This document shows, piece by piece, positions 11,795 to 22,974 of a DNA stretch of 64,000 nucleotides. The notes below the pieces were generated by a model, which saw only the letters and a program-made list of their open reading frames with translations, did no database searches and had not been told where the DNA came from. Positions within the stretch are counted from its first letter, which is position 1, and each line of letters opens with the position of its first letter. Made by a program: the position numbers and the translations under genes. Source of the stretch: Epiperipatus broadwayi (taxonomy: Eukaryota > Onychophora > Udeonychophora > Euonychophora > Peripatidae); assembly GCA_028023455.1 (NCBI GenBank), contig JAQFVV010006642.1:374001-438000 (forward strand). Reading direction: 5' to 3'.

Positions 11795-13567
11795 TCATTC
11801 TCCAAAGGATACTACAGCTTCACTTCCATCACCAACAGAGGCCTTAAACTTCATGAAGTCCTCATTAGCCAAGGCAGACCACGCCTCTTTAATATTTTTT
11901 AAAGATAGGTCTGCACACATATAACGAAACTGTTTTGTTATTTCATTAATTTTATCAAGAATAAATTTCGCTGCTTTTTTTACAACCAATTCATCGGTTG
12001 ATCTTTGGGTTTTGTCTTGGCATGTACACCAGTGAGGTAAAATAGAAGCACCCTGACAAGTTCTATTTTCCGGAATTTCATTAAATAAACTTATACCTCT
12101 GTCAGATAAGGAAACATTTTTTCGATTCATTGGAAAAAAATCAATAATATCCTTAAATGTTTGATATATATCAAAAGGTGTAGAAAGTCTCGCTGAGTTT
12201 TTTTTGAGTGATTTAATAATATGAGGATACTTTTTATAAAAATAAGGGGGGACGATAACAAAAGCTACCGGCAAGCGCTCTTCCATTCTACCAATATAAG
12301 TCTGTCTAAAAAGTCCAAAACGTATTCCGTGATCACTTAACACAAACAAAACAGTATTATTTAAGAGACCCTCTTTCATTAATTTTTGAAAATACGAAAG
12401 GTAAGTTTCATCACCTATTGATAAAGAGGAAAGCTTATCGTGAGTTAGACTGCTAATAAAACTAAAACCAAAGTGAGGTTCAGAATTGAACGTTTTGCTA
12501 TAATGATAAAGATAATCAAGAACTACTTCTGTGTGAAGTCTGGATCCAAGACAATAGTAATAGCTTTCAATAAAAAGAGGGGACTTTTCAAAAGCCAGGT
12601 AAAATGGTCGTAGGTAATAGTCAGTAGGAGCATGGAAAAATCCCGCTTTTACATAGTTAAATGTTGATATTTGGGGCGCATCTTCTGCAAATAATGTCCG
12701 ATAACCCTTTTGGGAAAAATCTTTCCAAACAAATGGATATTTATCCAAAGGTAAGTCAGACAACTTGGAATCCCAAGGCAATTCTTCTAAATATTTCCCT
12801 GTTAAAATTGGCACCAAATTAACAAAAGTATTATCTGCTATTTTATTATATCCTTTAAGTTCAAATGCTTTCATATTATTAATTAGATAATTATAAGTTT
12901 TAGGAGAATATCTTACAAAGTTTAACCGAGAAACGGAATCTATTCCCACAACAATTACATTGATAGGTTTGTAATTCTGGTCGGCTCTATTTTGTTGCAT
13001 AATTTTAGCTCGTCTCTCTACATACGGTTTTTTAATCGGAAAGGGAAAATAATCCTCATAAATGGAAGTTACAAAATCAAAACATTCTATTTTAACGAAT
13101 TCATGTTTTATTTCAACAGAATCAAAAAATCGTTCACTTTTACCTAAAGAAATTTCATCATCTGATAGGCCCTCTTTTTCTCTAATTATTGGTGTATACA
13201 GGCAATAATTTATATAAGCATTATAATTTTTTTTAAGTTTTGTAAAATCTAATGTGAGATGTGTTAAATTTTTATTAAACAGTGGTTTAAATCTTCGGCA
13301 CTTAAAACTTCTTTTTGGATCTAGCAAATTTGAAATAGACTTATCAAATGGATCGAAATCTTGAATTTTACATCCTGGAGTAAAGACAAGATATCCTTGA
13401 TGCGTTTTTGTATCAATATCATCATTCATTAACATTTCAGTTGGGCTTCTAAACGGGGCTAATAATTCTTTAGTAAAGCAAATAGTTAGTACCAAGAAAC
13501 CCGTTCCAAAAATTAAAACACATATAAACGTTTTTAAGATTGAAACATATCTTTTCGGCTGTTCCAT
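11795..13567 (-). CDS. DUF229 family protein (sulfatase-like fold, type II membrane), prematurely terminated
   Basis: The 590-residue frame starts at the ATG at 13567, chosen because an upstream extension only translates a TA microsatellite and because a splice-acceptor-like tract ends just before it. A short basic N-terminus precedes one membrane segment (about 13-31), so the bulk should be luminal or extracellular. The alkaline-phosphatase/sulfatase-like domain shows V-V-G-I-D-S-V-S-R at 206-214, L-F-A-E-D-A-P near 293-298, T-H-D-K at 375-378 and L-S-D-H-G at 410-414. These are metal-site-like positions characteristic of DUF229. Enzyme activity and substrate are not established. The coding region has no intron, which allows a retrocopy, although no poly(A) tail is evident. 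One in-frame TGA removes the conserved last 66 residues (11794-11594). A CGA-to-TGA change is the simplest explanation. The gene may be a recent pseudogene, an allele, or tolerate truncation. Confidence 0.85.
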   Translation of the reverse strand: MEQPKRYVSILKTFICVLIFGTGFLVLTICFTKELLAPFRSPTEMLMNDDIDTKTHQGYLVFTPGCKIQDFDPFDKSISNLLDPKRSFKCRRFKPLFNKNLTHLTLDFTKLKKNYNAYINYCLYTPIIREKEGLSDDEISLGKSERFFDSVEIKHEFVKIECFDFVTSIYEDYFPFPIKKPYVERRAKIMQQNRADQNYKPINVIVVGIDSVSRLNFVRYSPKTYNYLINNMKAFELKGYNKIADNTFVNLVPILTGKYLEELPWDSKLSDLPLDKYPFVWKDFSQKGYRTLFAEDAPQISTFNYVKAGFFHAPTDYYLRPFYLAFEKSPLFIESYYYCLGSRLHTEVVLDYLYHYSKTFNSEPHFGFSFISSLTHDKLSSLSIGDETYLSYFQKLMKEGLLNNTVLFVLSDHGIRFGLFRQTYIGRMEERLPVAFVIVPPYFYKKYPHIIKSLKKNSARLSTPFDIYQTFKDIIDFFPMNRKNVSLSDRGISLFNEIPENRTCQGASILPHWCTCQDKTQRSTDELVVKKAAKFILDKINEITKQFRYMCADLSLKNIKEAWSALANEDFMKFKASVGDGSEAVVSFGE

Positions 13568-13580
13568 TCTAAAAAAAAAC
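13568..13580 (-). promoter_or_regulatory. Probable splice acceptor in the 5' UTR of the DUF229 gene
   Basis: On the minus strand a run of nine T ends in AG, one base before the ATG (TTTTTTTTTAG-A-ATG). This fits a 3' splice site for a 5' UTR intron or a leader trans-splice. It supports the start at 13567. Confidence 0.5.
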
Positions 13581-13609
13581 ACAAAAACAAAGATATATGC
13601 TGTAAACAA

Positions 13610-13610
<1 letters not shown>

Positions 13611-13659
<49 letters not shown>
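13611..13659. repeat. TA microsatellite upstream of the DUF229 gene
   Basis: An uninterrupted (TA)n tract of about 49 bases. Read on the minus strand it gives an Ile-Tyr string that is not part of the protein. Confidence 0.95.
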
Positions 13660-13662
<3 letters not shown>

Positions 13663-13825
13663 TAATACAATTTATTAAATATATGAATCCAAGTATAGTG
13701 TATATACTTAAGCTACATATAATTATAGGGATTTGAACACAGACTTTCAAGCTCCCTTCAGTTATTCACTTCATCTTATATAACTGATAAACATGACCAC
13801 ATAAATATGAAAAAGATAAATAATC

Positions 13826-13870
13826 TTCAATATAAGTATTTCATGTTCAAGCAGCACGCATCAGTTGATC
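13826..13870 (-). ncRNA. Hammerhead ribozyme candidate, family A (core damaged)
   Basis: The core reads CUGAUGC (A9 changed to C), a degenerate stem II, then GAAA. Inner stem I is UCAA/UUGA where other copies have CCAA/UUGG, and the outer stem AUGAUU/GAUUAU still pairs. The structure was evidently inherited but is probably inactive. Confidence 0.6.
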
Positions 13871-13952
13871 TGAATCATCCCCATATATACATATATATGT
13901 CATATTATTATTCCTATTTGCGGGATATTCTGTGTAGGTAAAAAAGCTAAAT

Positions 13953-13992
13953 GCTGACGTTTCAGTACAATATCAAGTGCCTTCCTCAGAGC
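13953..13992 (-). ncRNA. Hammerhead-like motif in Penelope 3' end, family D
   Basis: Order on the minus strand: GCU, CUGAGGA, an imperfect stem II with an eight-base loop, GAAA, C-GUC, then AGC pairing with the first GCU. The GAAA-C-GUC junction gives a minimal stem III, as known for Penelope-associated hammerheads that may act as dimers. Confidence 0.5.
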
Positions 13993-14414
13993 GTTCTCTT
14001 TCTCAAATTATAATAAGAATGCGCGGGATTTAAAATCATTTTTATTGTTTTCTTTCTCCTCATATATTGGTTGAGAAGTTTTAAAATTTATTTTATCTTC
14101 CAATAGCTTCTTCCAAATATTGTTAATCTTCTTTAATTCACATCTTTCATTTATGCTCTTGGGCCTTTTAAAAATCTCTATAGCTTCTCTTATCAATATG
14201 ACCAGAGATTGCTAAGAGAAGCTATAGAGATTTTTAAAAGACCCAAGAGCATAAATGAAAGATGTGAATTAAAGAAGATTAACAATATTTGGAAGAAGCT
14301 ATTGGAAGAGAAAATAAATTTTAAAACTTCTCAACCAATATATGAGGAGAAAGAAAATAATAAAAATGATTTTAAATCTCACGCACATTCTTATTATAAT
14401 TTGAGAAAGAGAAC

Positions 14415-14454
14415 GCTCTGAGGAAGGTACTTGATATTGTACTGAAACGTCAGC
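14415..14454 (+). ncRNA. Hammerhead-like motif in Penelope 3' end, family D
   Basis: Plus-strand twin of 13953-13992. CUGAGGA is at 14418-14424, GAAA at 14444-14447 and GUC at 14449-14451, with GCU/AGC closing stem I. Stem II pairs as AG-GUAC against GUAC-U with one bulged G. Confidence 0.5.
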
Positions 14455-14875
14455 ATTTAGCTTTTTTAACTACATGGAATATCCCGCAAATAGGAATAAT
14501 AATATGACATCTTTTATCCATGAAAATATTAGAATTAATATATATATATCAGTGTTTGGTTTATATTTAGCACTTTAATGGGTAGACTTCGATCCTCTCC
14601 AGTCTCCATTTCTACAGACATCCATATTATTGAAAAATTGATGATGAAATATTAAGTGCTATTTATAAGTGGTCAAAATGACCTAAGGTGAACATACATA
14701 TAACAATAATATTGGCATCAACAAGGGCTTTGATAAATCCAGCATCAGATTTTCAATGATATGGATGGCTGAAGAATTGAAAAGTGGAGAGAAGTGAAGC
14801 CTGTCTATTGAAGGTTGAAGATTTACTGTCATAATATAAACTGAGCACTGATTACATATACATGTATGAGATCCA

Positions 14876-14922
14876 GATCAACTGATGAGTGCTGGTTCAT
14901 CACGAAATACATATATTGGAGA
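14876..14922 (+). ncRNA. Hammerhead ribozyme candidate, family A
   Basis: CUGAUGA at 14882-14888, stem II GUGCUG/CAUCAC with loop GUU and one mismatch, GAAA at 14904-14907. Stem III is AUA/UAU with loop CA, and the cleavage position follows UA. Inner stem I pairs UCAA with UUGG (one wobble) and the outer stem pairs GAUC with GAUC. The core is intact. Confidence 0.75.
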
Positions 14923-15161
14923 TCATTTAGCTTTTTCACGTGAGTGTGGTTATGTTCATCAGTTATATAAGATGGAGTGAATGACTGAACAGAGCTTGAA
15001 CATCTGCATTCAAATTCTTTCTAATGATTTAAATAATAAATGCTGTTATAGTAAATAATATACACTCTCACTTTAATATTTGACAATATGATTGTTAGAA
15101 GCAAGAACACATTTTCAATAGTTTTTAGTTACACATAACTTTTATATTAAACAATTAATTC

Positions 15162-15264
15162 CTTTCATTTTTTTTCTTTTTTTTTCTCATGTGTCAAAGT
15201 GTTGACTGGGAAGTGAACCCAGGCCAGCTGCTTGGAAAGCAGCTATGCTAACCGCTAGGCCAAC
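15162..15264 (-). repeat. tRNA-Gly(TCC)-like SINE or tRNA retropseudogene
   Basis: On the minus strand 15264-15200 resembles tRNA-Gly: an A box (TAGCGGTTAGCA), an anticodon arm CTGCT-TTCCA-AGCAG with TCC, and a T arm with GGGTTCACTTCCC. The acceptor stem does not close properly and a short tail (CTTTGACACATG) is followed by an A-rich run at 15162-15188. That organisation suggests a retroposed copy rather than a working tRNA. Two other elements (58182-58262, 60745-60815) end with a similar CTATGACA and A run. Confidence 0.6.
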
Positions 15265-15269
15265 AATAT

Positions 15270-18200
15270 TGTCAAGAAAACCAAATTACTGTATAATCTA
15301 TCACTTCCACAGCAGTTACATTAAAGTATTATCCTCACACCAATATTCCAAAACATCTTTCAATTTTACATGATTTTGGCATATTTGATATGAGAGACCT
15401 GTGAATTTTTTATCATTGCAAATTTGATAGGAAGTGTTATACAATAAAACTAAATAATACTTTACAGCAAAAATTTTATTTGGCTATAGTGTTTATAATC
15501 TATTTTTAATTTAGAATTTAACATTATATATTGTATCCTTTTTACTAGGATCAAATAGGTTTGCTAAGTCAATTTTTGAAAAAATGTAAATTAAGGAAAA
15601 ACTTAAATTGTGAAAATGCTATATAATGTTGATAAAATTTTTAAAACTTTGTTAGAATAAAGTTGAGAGTTATAAATATGTAAAAAAATTATGTTAATAT
15701 GCTAAAATTATAAAGTAAAGCTAAATATTATGATTTTTGTATGGTTGGGCAAACTGGCCATAGTGAAATAAAATAATAAAAGTCCTGTTAAACAAAGTGC
15801 TAAAAGTTAGTTTTAAAATAATGATTTAGAATTAAATAAACTAATGTATTTTAACTAAAAATTAGATTTAATATTTATATTATAAATTATTTATTAAAAG
15901 TATAATATTTTGTGATAGACAAATAAATGTATTTAATTTGTTACTGCTTAAATAATTTCAAAATTTATTATTCCAAATTCTATTATTATATTTTATTATT
16001 TTTCTTTAATATAATATTTTGTAATAAAATGATTAAGATAGTTATGTTTTTAGACAGTAATTATAAAAATTGATACATATTGTCTGGTTTTTAAAGTCAT
16101 GTGATCAGCAAATACTAATACTTTGTGCTTACAAGGTTTCTAAAGAAAGTTTCAAAATTGCTTTAGAATTGTTTTAAAAAATTGAAATATTTGTGTATCG
16201 TGAAAATAAATATTAGGAAAATTATTTAAATAGGTAGCTTTAAAATAATTGTACTTATTAAAGTTAAATTTTAAAAATAAATACATTAAAATTAAATATT
16301 GGATAAATTAATAAAGTAATATTTAAAAAATGTTATTTTAGAGTGTTTAATTTGTTTAAATAAAATTATAAAATTAATTTAGAGTTAAATTTTGTAATAA
16401 TATTTAGTATTTTAACATGAGTCATAAATTTTATTTCTAAATTTTAATAACCTAAACTTGACAAGTATGTAAATTAGATCATAAGTTAAAGATTAAATAA
16501 CCAATCAGATAGTAAGTTCGATCTGGTATAAAAGTAGATGCTCTTATTTTTTTTATTTACTTAATAACTTACTTAATTACTTCTTATTAACTTATTATTT
16601 TATTATCAATATTATTATCATATATCAACATCAGAATATTACTTAGTCTACTTCTTAATGATATTATTTTTTTAAAAAAGTTTTGAACAATTTGTTAAGT
16701 CAAAGTAATAATGTGTCCTTAAGTTAAAAAATTCTCTAATTGTTATTTTTATTGAAGCTTAATCCAACTTCACAGTAAAATATGGATTTAATACCAAAGA
16801 CAATGTATTCCAAAGAATTAATGATAAAAGTACAGCTGATAAAGGAAAGTATAATTTTAAATGTATTATGAAAAAATTTATATAATTATTTTTAATACTT
16901 TGGATATTTGCAAGAGTATTTTGTAAAAATATTTTTCAAAGAACTGACATGTTTGTGCATTATATTTTAAAAATCTTAAAGTCTTTATTTGGATGATAAA
17001 GAATTATCTGAAAACTTAAAAAAATAGTATTTCTTAAAAACTGAGATAATGAATTTAATATTGAACCTATAAGGAAAAGATACCATTTATGCTTACATTA
17101 GTAATGCATAGTTGTTCTTTTTTTTTGAAAAAAAGAACTTGTAGTGAATCTTTTAAAATATTCACTTAAAAGTTTATTACAAATCTCCCTTGAAAAAAAT
17201 AAATGATTAAAAATAAAAAACCGACATTATTATGGATATAATTTTTATAACAAGTTGTTATTAAAAAATACCGTAAATTATTTAATATTATAAAAACTGT
17301 TTTTTAAATTATTTGTCAGAAAGAAAAAAGAAGTAAATGGATAATTAAAAGAATAAATATTACCCTGACTGAAAAATATACCATTATAAAAGACTATGTA
17401 TCTGAGTTAATATAACATAATACTTTGAATAGAATATAAAAAATGCATATTTTCTGTAAAAATACATATGGATTTATAAGAGCCAACACTGATGCATCTA
17501 AAGCCATAGAATCCAAGTGAAATGGGAAAAACTCTGGAGATTATTTAAAAAAAACTTTTCCAAAGGATATCACATTAAATAGCTATTATCCTGGAGAGCT
17601 ACAGACAATAGACTGTGTTTTATAGACTTTCAAAACAGGATGAATAGCTAATTTGCAAATATTTTGGACTTAAAAGTTAACATTATTATTTTTCTTTGTG
17701 AATGACCATGCACCAGGGAAAAGCTTTGCATTTAAAGCTTTTGGATGGTTGTGTTGCTTAGCAACAAGCATCAGTGGAAACTTCTATGAAAATAAAGAGA
17801 AGGAAGAAAAAACTTTTTAAAATTGAATTTTATGGAGAGAAGAAAAAATTGGAGTTTAGTAACTATAGTTTTATTATAATTTTACATACTAATTGTAGTT
17901 TTAAGTTTTATTAGTGTTTGAAAAGGAAAAATTACACTTAAATATTTTTATTTATTCTAACAAAATTAATATTTTAAAAAATATTTTAATATTTTGTAAA
18001 GTTTTTCATAAACATTTTCAAGGTATGATAATGATGCTGAATGATTGTTATTATTAATTAATATGTTTTCTTATGTTAAATATTGGTCCAGAAAACATCT
18101 ATTATAGTGACTGACAAGTGTAGTGCCATTAGGTAAACTTTATAAAATTTATTAATTTTATATGATGCATATTTTATTGTTATTTTCTAGATTTTCTTAA

Positions 18201-19426
18201 AATATTTTTATGATATTGCTTTGTCATATGAATGTATGAATATGTGTGTGTGCATTAATTACATATGAAACTTTATTATTATTCTAAAGATATAAGCCAT
18301 GATTTTAGAAAGATATGCATACTTTTTCTTTTATATTATCAATATAATAAAATTTATTGATACTCATAGTTTTATATGATTCTTTAATGGATGAACCTTA
18401 CTTTTGGAAATATTTTAAATATTGATTTTAATATCTTAAAACAAAATCATTTGTATTTTTTATTGCTGAGTTTTTTAAAAGTGAATAAAACCTTTTCTTG
18501 TAGTAGTTTTAGATTGTTAAAGTCATATGCGAATTTTGTTTGTTATTTGGAGTAATGCTAGTAATTTTTGCGATGTAGGTTGTCAAATCTATTGTGAAGT
18601 TTTAATCGATAATGACTTGGGGATTATGTAAAGAAACCTTTGGATGCTTATATGTAGGATTTATGGAGAAAATAGAAAAGTAACCTATATTGTTATCTTA
18701 GTAGTTTATGCAAGTAAAGATAACATAGCCCTGTGTCTTGTATATATTTTCCGTGGACAATGTTTTTCTTGATATTTTGTATTTTAAAATGTTCGAATGA
18801 GTGCTGAATAAATAGCCTGGACATTATTATTATATTTGAGGTTATTAGACAGACAAGTCATACATCTTAGTTTACACTGTTTCCATGTAGATTATTCAAT
18901 ATATGTTATATTCTAGTTATTTCTTCATGCCTATGCATCATATCGCTATCTTAATTTCAACAGTTATTACATCGTATAGCATTGTATTTTATGAAAGAAA
19001 ATAATGAATAATTTTGAATTGTAATATTGTTATTTTGAAAGGAGTTGAGATAGGTTTTCTTGTTTTGGTTTTGGTTAAGGTCAAATACATATGAAATTGA
19101 ATGTAAATGCTAACAATGAATAATAAAAAAATCATATATATTTTTCATATTTTTATTAAACTATTTATTTCAAAAAAATAAAAGCGATGATAATTATTCA
19201 CGTGATTTTTGAATAATTTTGATGTTTTGATTTTACGGGTTAATGCATATTTTTAAAAAATAAAACATCCAAAATGAATAACACAAAATAGAATGAATGC
19301 TTGTATTTTATGAATATTATTTTATATTCTAAACATGTATGAAACACACATATAAGGATTTTTATTTAGAGAGTAGTACCAAGCAAAATATGTACAAGAG
19401 CACTAATATTATTATTATATTAAAGT
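15270..19426. other. Long A+T-rich intergenic region
   Basis: About 4.1 kb with no ORF above background, no recognisable element and no strong repeat that I could see. Confidence 0.5.
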
Positions 19427-19578
19427 CATAACTGAAACACAGGCTTGTTATATACCTGTGGCTATATATATGTAATATAGGGTATAGGAGCACAGACTTT
19501 CACACCACCCACCTCTCTCCACTCTATCTAATAACACTGATACACCTAAACACATATATGCTGAAAAAATAAATAATC

Positions 19579-19622
19579 ACCAATATACATATTTCATGCT
19601 AAACCAGCAATCATCAGTTGGT
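19579..19622 (-). ncRNA. Hammerhead ribozyme candidate, family A, left arm
   Basis: Minus strand: ACCAA, CUGAUGA, stem II with UGCU/AGCA (the closing pair is U-U rather than G-C), GAAA, a short stem III ending in UA, then UUGGU. The core is intact with a weakened stem II. Confidence 0.7.
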
Positions 19623-20170
19623 CCAGACTATCATCTTTACACACATATATAGTATAAGTGCTCAGATATATATTAAGATAGACTATCCTCATAGTTTAAT
19701 GGACAGACTTCAATCCATTCCACACTCCAACTCTTCAACCATCCATCCAATTGAAAATCTGATGATGGAATGCTCAAAGGCCACCCTGAGGCCGGGATTA
19801 TTGTCACACCCATGTTGACCTAAGGTCAATCTGAACCCCAAATTACATATATATAGCCACAGGTATATAACAAGCCTGTGTTTCAGTTATTACATTATAG
19901 AGATGTCTGCCCATCCTTGCATATGTATTAAATGGATTATGTCCTGTACATTTGGGGTTCAGATTGACCTTAGGTCAACATGGGTGTGACAATAATCCCA
20001 GCCTCAGGGTGGCCTTTGAACATTCCATCATCAGATTTTCAATTGGATGGATGGTTGAAGAGTTGGAGTGTGGAATGGATTGAAGCCTGTCCATTAAACT
20101 ATGAGGATAGTCTATCTTAATATATATCTGAGCACTTATACTATATATGTGTGTAAAGATGATAGTCTGG

Positions 20171-20214
20171 ACCAACTGATGATTGCTGGTTTAGCATGAA
20201 ATACGTATATTGGT
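20171..20214 (+). ncRNA. Hammerhead ribozyme candidate, family A, right arm
   Basis: ACCAA (20171-20175) pairs with UUGGU (20210-20214). CUGAUGA is at 20176-20182 and GAAA at 20198-20201; stem III AUA/UAU leaves A17 at 20209, so cleavage would fall between 20209 and 20210. The outer stem AUAGUC/GAUUAU also pairs. Confidence 0.75.
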
Positions 20215-20326
20215 GATTATTTATCTTTTCAGCATATATGTGTTTAGGTGTATCAGTGTTATTAGATAGAGTGGAGAGAGGTGGGTGGTGTGAAAGTCTG
20301 TGCTCCTATACCCTATATTATATATT

Positions 20327-21229
<903 letters not shown>

Positions 21230-22478
21230 CATTTCAAACTCAATTGAGAATCAATCTAGGTTAGATGTTGTTTATTTTGATATGTCCAAGGCTAGTTAAT
21301 CATAAAATTCTTCTTAAGAAGCTTTGTAGGTTAGGTTTTTCCAAATTATTAATTAATTGGTTTGACTCTTTTCTTAAGGATAGAATGTCGTGTGAGGTTT
21401 AATAATAAATTGTCATTACCATATTATTGCTTCACTGGGGTGCCTCAAGGCAGTGTTCTTGCACCTTTATTATTTAATGTATACATTGATGACCTAAAAA
21501 CATGCATTAAATTTTCACATCTTCTATGTTATGCAGATGATTGCAAAATTTTTAGGCATATTTATTCTATTAATGACTGTTTTTTACTTCAAAGTGATAT
21601 AGATAATTTCTTGAATTGGTGTGAATGTAATTATATAGATATAAATATGGATAAGTGCTCCATTGTCTCTTACTCTAGAAAATCTGAAATCTTAAGGTTT
21701 TCCTACTATATTGGTGATTCTAAAATTATAACAAATGATCATCAAAGAGATCTAGCAATAATATTTTCCAATAATGGGTCTTTTCATAATCACATTAATT
21801 TTATGGTGAATAAATCTCTTAAAATTGTAGAAGCTATTTACAGATATGGAAAAACATTTAATAAATTTACAAAGATTAAACTTTTTATATCCTTAGTTCT
21901 TCCTATCTTGGAGTATGGTTCAATTATATGGAGTCCTCATAACAATAGATATCATAAGAATTCAGTCTGTTTTTGACAAATTTCCAAAATTGAATAGTTT
22001 AGGTTATGAGCACTATATTGATTTACTGCTGAGGTGAAAAACAAGAGATCTCAAGCTTTTTCATAAATTTATTTCCCAGAATATTTCTGTATCTAATTTG
22101 CTTTCTAATTTAGGTATTAAGAAACAGAATTATAATACTCATACTCACAATATTTTTGAACTGAAAATTTGTAAATCTGATGCATTAAGATTTTCTTCTT
22201 TATTTCGTTTACCTAGAACTTATAACAAAGATTTTGGTAAGGATGATGTTTTTAATCTGGATTTTAAACAATTCACTAAAGTCCTCATAAAAAAATATTA
22301 TCCTTAATTTCATTAAATGTATTGCCTTTTTATTTATTTGTGCATTTTATTGGTATTATTTTTTATTTTGTTTTGTTTTTTTAATGCTTATTTAGATTTG
22401 TATATGATAATGAAATTACTGGGCAATCTATAATTGGCTAAATGCTGTTGATATGTACATTAAATAAATAAAGAATTG
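21230..22478 (+). pseudogene. 5'-truncated jockey/CR1-type LINE reverse transcriptase
   Basis: The fragment starts inside the RT domain at a V-V-Y-F-D-M-S-K-A block (about 21263), shifts frame, then runs 21362-21976. There it has G-V-P-Q-G-S-V-L-A-P-L-L-F-N-V-Y-I-D-D-L and the active-site box L-C-Y-A-D-D-C-K-I-F, followed by the thumb-like region with P-I-L-E-Y-G-S-I-I-W-S. Another frame at 22098-22307 continues the C-terminus with R-F-S-S-L-F-R-L-P-R. Endonuclease and the RT N-terminus are missing. The 3' UTR reaches 22478 and is followed by ATT units. With frameshifts and stops it is dead. The clade call rests on the motifs alone. Confidence 0.85.
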
Positions 22479-22479
22479 A

Positions 22480-22512
<33 letters not shown>

Positions 22513-22543
22513 GTTGTTGTTGTTGTTATTATTATTATTATTA
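22479..22543. repeat. ATT/GTT microsatellite at the LINE 3' end
   Basis: ATT units with a short GTT block. This is either the LINE's own 3' tail or the duplicated target microsatellite, since the same unit precedes the element. Confidence 0.9.
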
Positions 22544-22974
22544 GTTAGGTGTAGTTGGTATTGTTTTTTTTTAATAAAGAGATTAGAATTTATTTAGTAA
22601 CATTATACTAAATTTATTGTTATTATTTTAAAGTCTTAAGAATGCTATTAATTTATTATTATTTGAAATAATGGGGGGGGAGTAGTGTTCTTATGCCATT
22701 AAGTTTGTATCCTGTGGGATATTGGCTCCATGTAATTCTTTACAGCTTGACCTTCATTTAATTGTTTCATGATTTATTAATATTTTATTTATTTAATTTT
22801 ACATAAACTGGACCATTTATTATTGTTTAATCTGTTAGATCTAGTTAAACAGAAGATATTATCATAGGATATCTTTAGTATTGATTATATTAAGATTATA
22901 TGTATTTTAGCCAAGCGTAACCATTTTATCTGAGCTAGTCGTATTTGCCTATTATTATATTGAACTGAAGGTGA
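22544..22974. other. Intergenic A+T-rich DNA
   Basis: Nothing recognised apart from a run of G at 22673-22680. Confidence 0.5.

Larger units (their letters stand above)
13897..14507. mobile_element. Inverted pair of 5'-truncated Penelope-like element 3' ends
   Basis: Two ~300-bp copies face away from a ~10-base centre (about 14197-14207). The minus copy encodes 62 residues (14196-14008) and the plus copy 70 (14209-14421). Both begin R-E-A-I-E-I-F-K-R-P and run through a stretch with I-W-K-K-L-L. This resembles the segment after the GIY-YIG domain of Penelope-like proteins, a family judgement made without a search. After the ORF each has the same 3' region with a hammerhead-like motif and AATATCCCGC. 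The minus copy is interrupted near its end. Confidence 0.65.
13716..15003. mobile_element. Family A foldback element with a nested Penelope palindrome
   Basis: The outer arms 13716-13890 and 14865-15003 are inverted copies; the internal part continues at 14530-14864 and matches the palindromes at 19473-20322 and 39239-40002. The left arm is split by the inverted Penelope pair at 13897-14507. Each arm carries a family A hammerhead (13826-13870 minus, 14876-14922 plus). It lies about 150 bp upstream of the DUF229 start. Confidence 0.7.
19427..20326. mobile_element. Family A palindromic (foldback) element with hammerheads in both arms
   Basis: The left arm 19473-19842 and right arm 19950-20322 are nearly perfect inverted copies; only a few differences are visible over ~370 bp. 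Both arms give the same spurious 66-codon frame on opposite strands (19618-19818 plus, 20175-19975 minus). A hammerhead sits in each arm. The 107-bp centre begins with a ~48-bp block (19847-19895) whose inverted copy lies just outside the left arm (19427-19472). No protein is encoded, so any movement would depend on enzymes supplied in trans. Confidence 0.8.

Noticed and set aside
11795-11797. TGA as a selenocysteine codon or programmed readthrough
   Set aside because: DUF229 is not a known selenoprotein family, the following codon is not the usual readthrough context, and no SECIS-like hairpin was seen.
13568-13750. A 61-residue N-terminal extension of the DUF229 protein
   Set aside because: It translates a TA repeat and the end of the family A foldback; an ATG preceded by a splice-acceptor-like tract is a better start.
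15200-15264. Functional tRNA-Gly(TCC)
   Set aside because: The acceptor stem pairs poorly and a tag plus A-rich tail follows, as in retroposed copies.
19745-19765. CTGATGATGG as another hammerhead start
   Set aside because: No GAAA with a pairable stem II follows within a workable distance.
19618-20175. Two near-identical 66-codon frames on opposite strands
   Set aside because: They are mirror images created by the palindrome; no coding signature beyond that.
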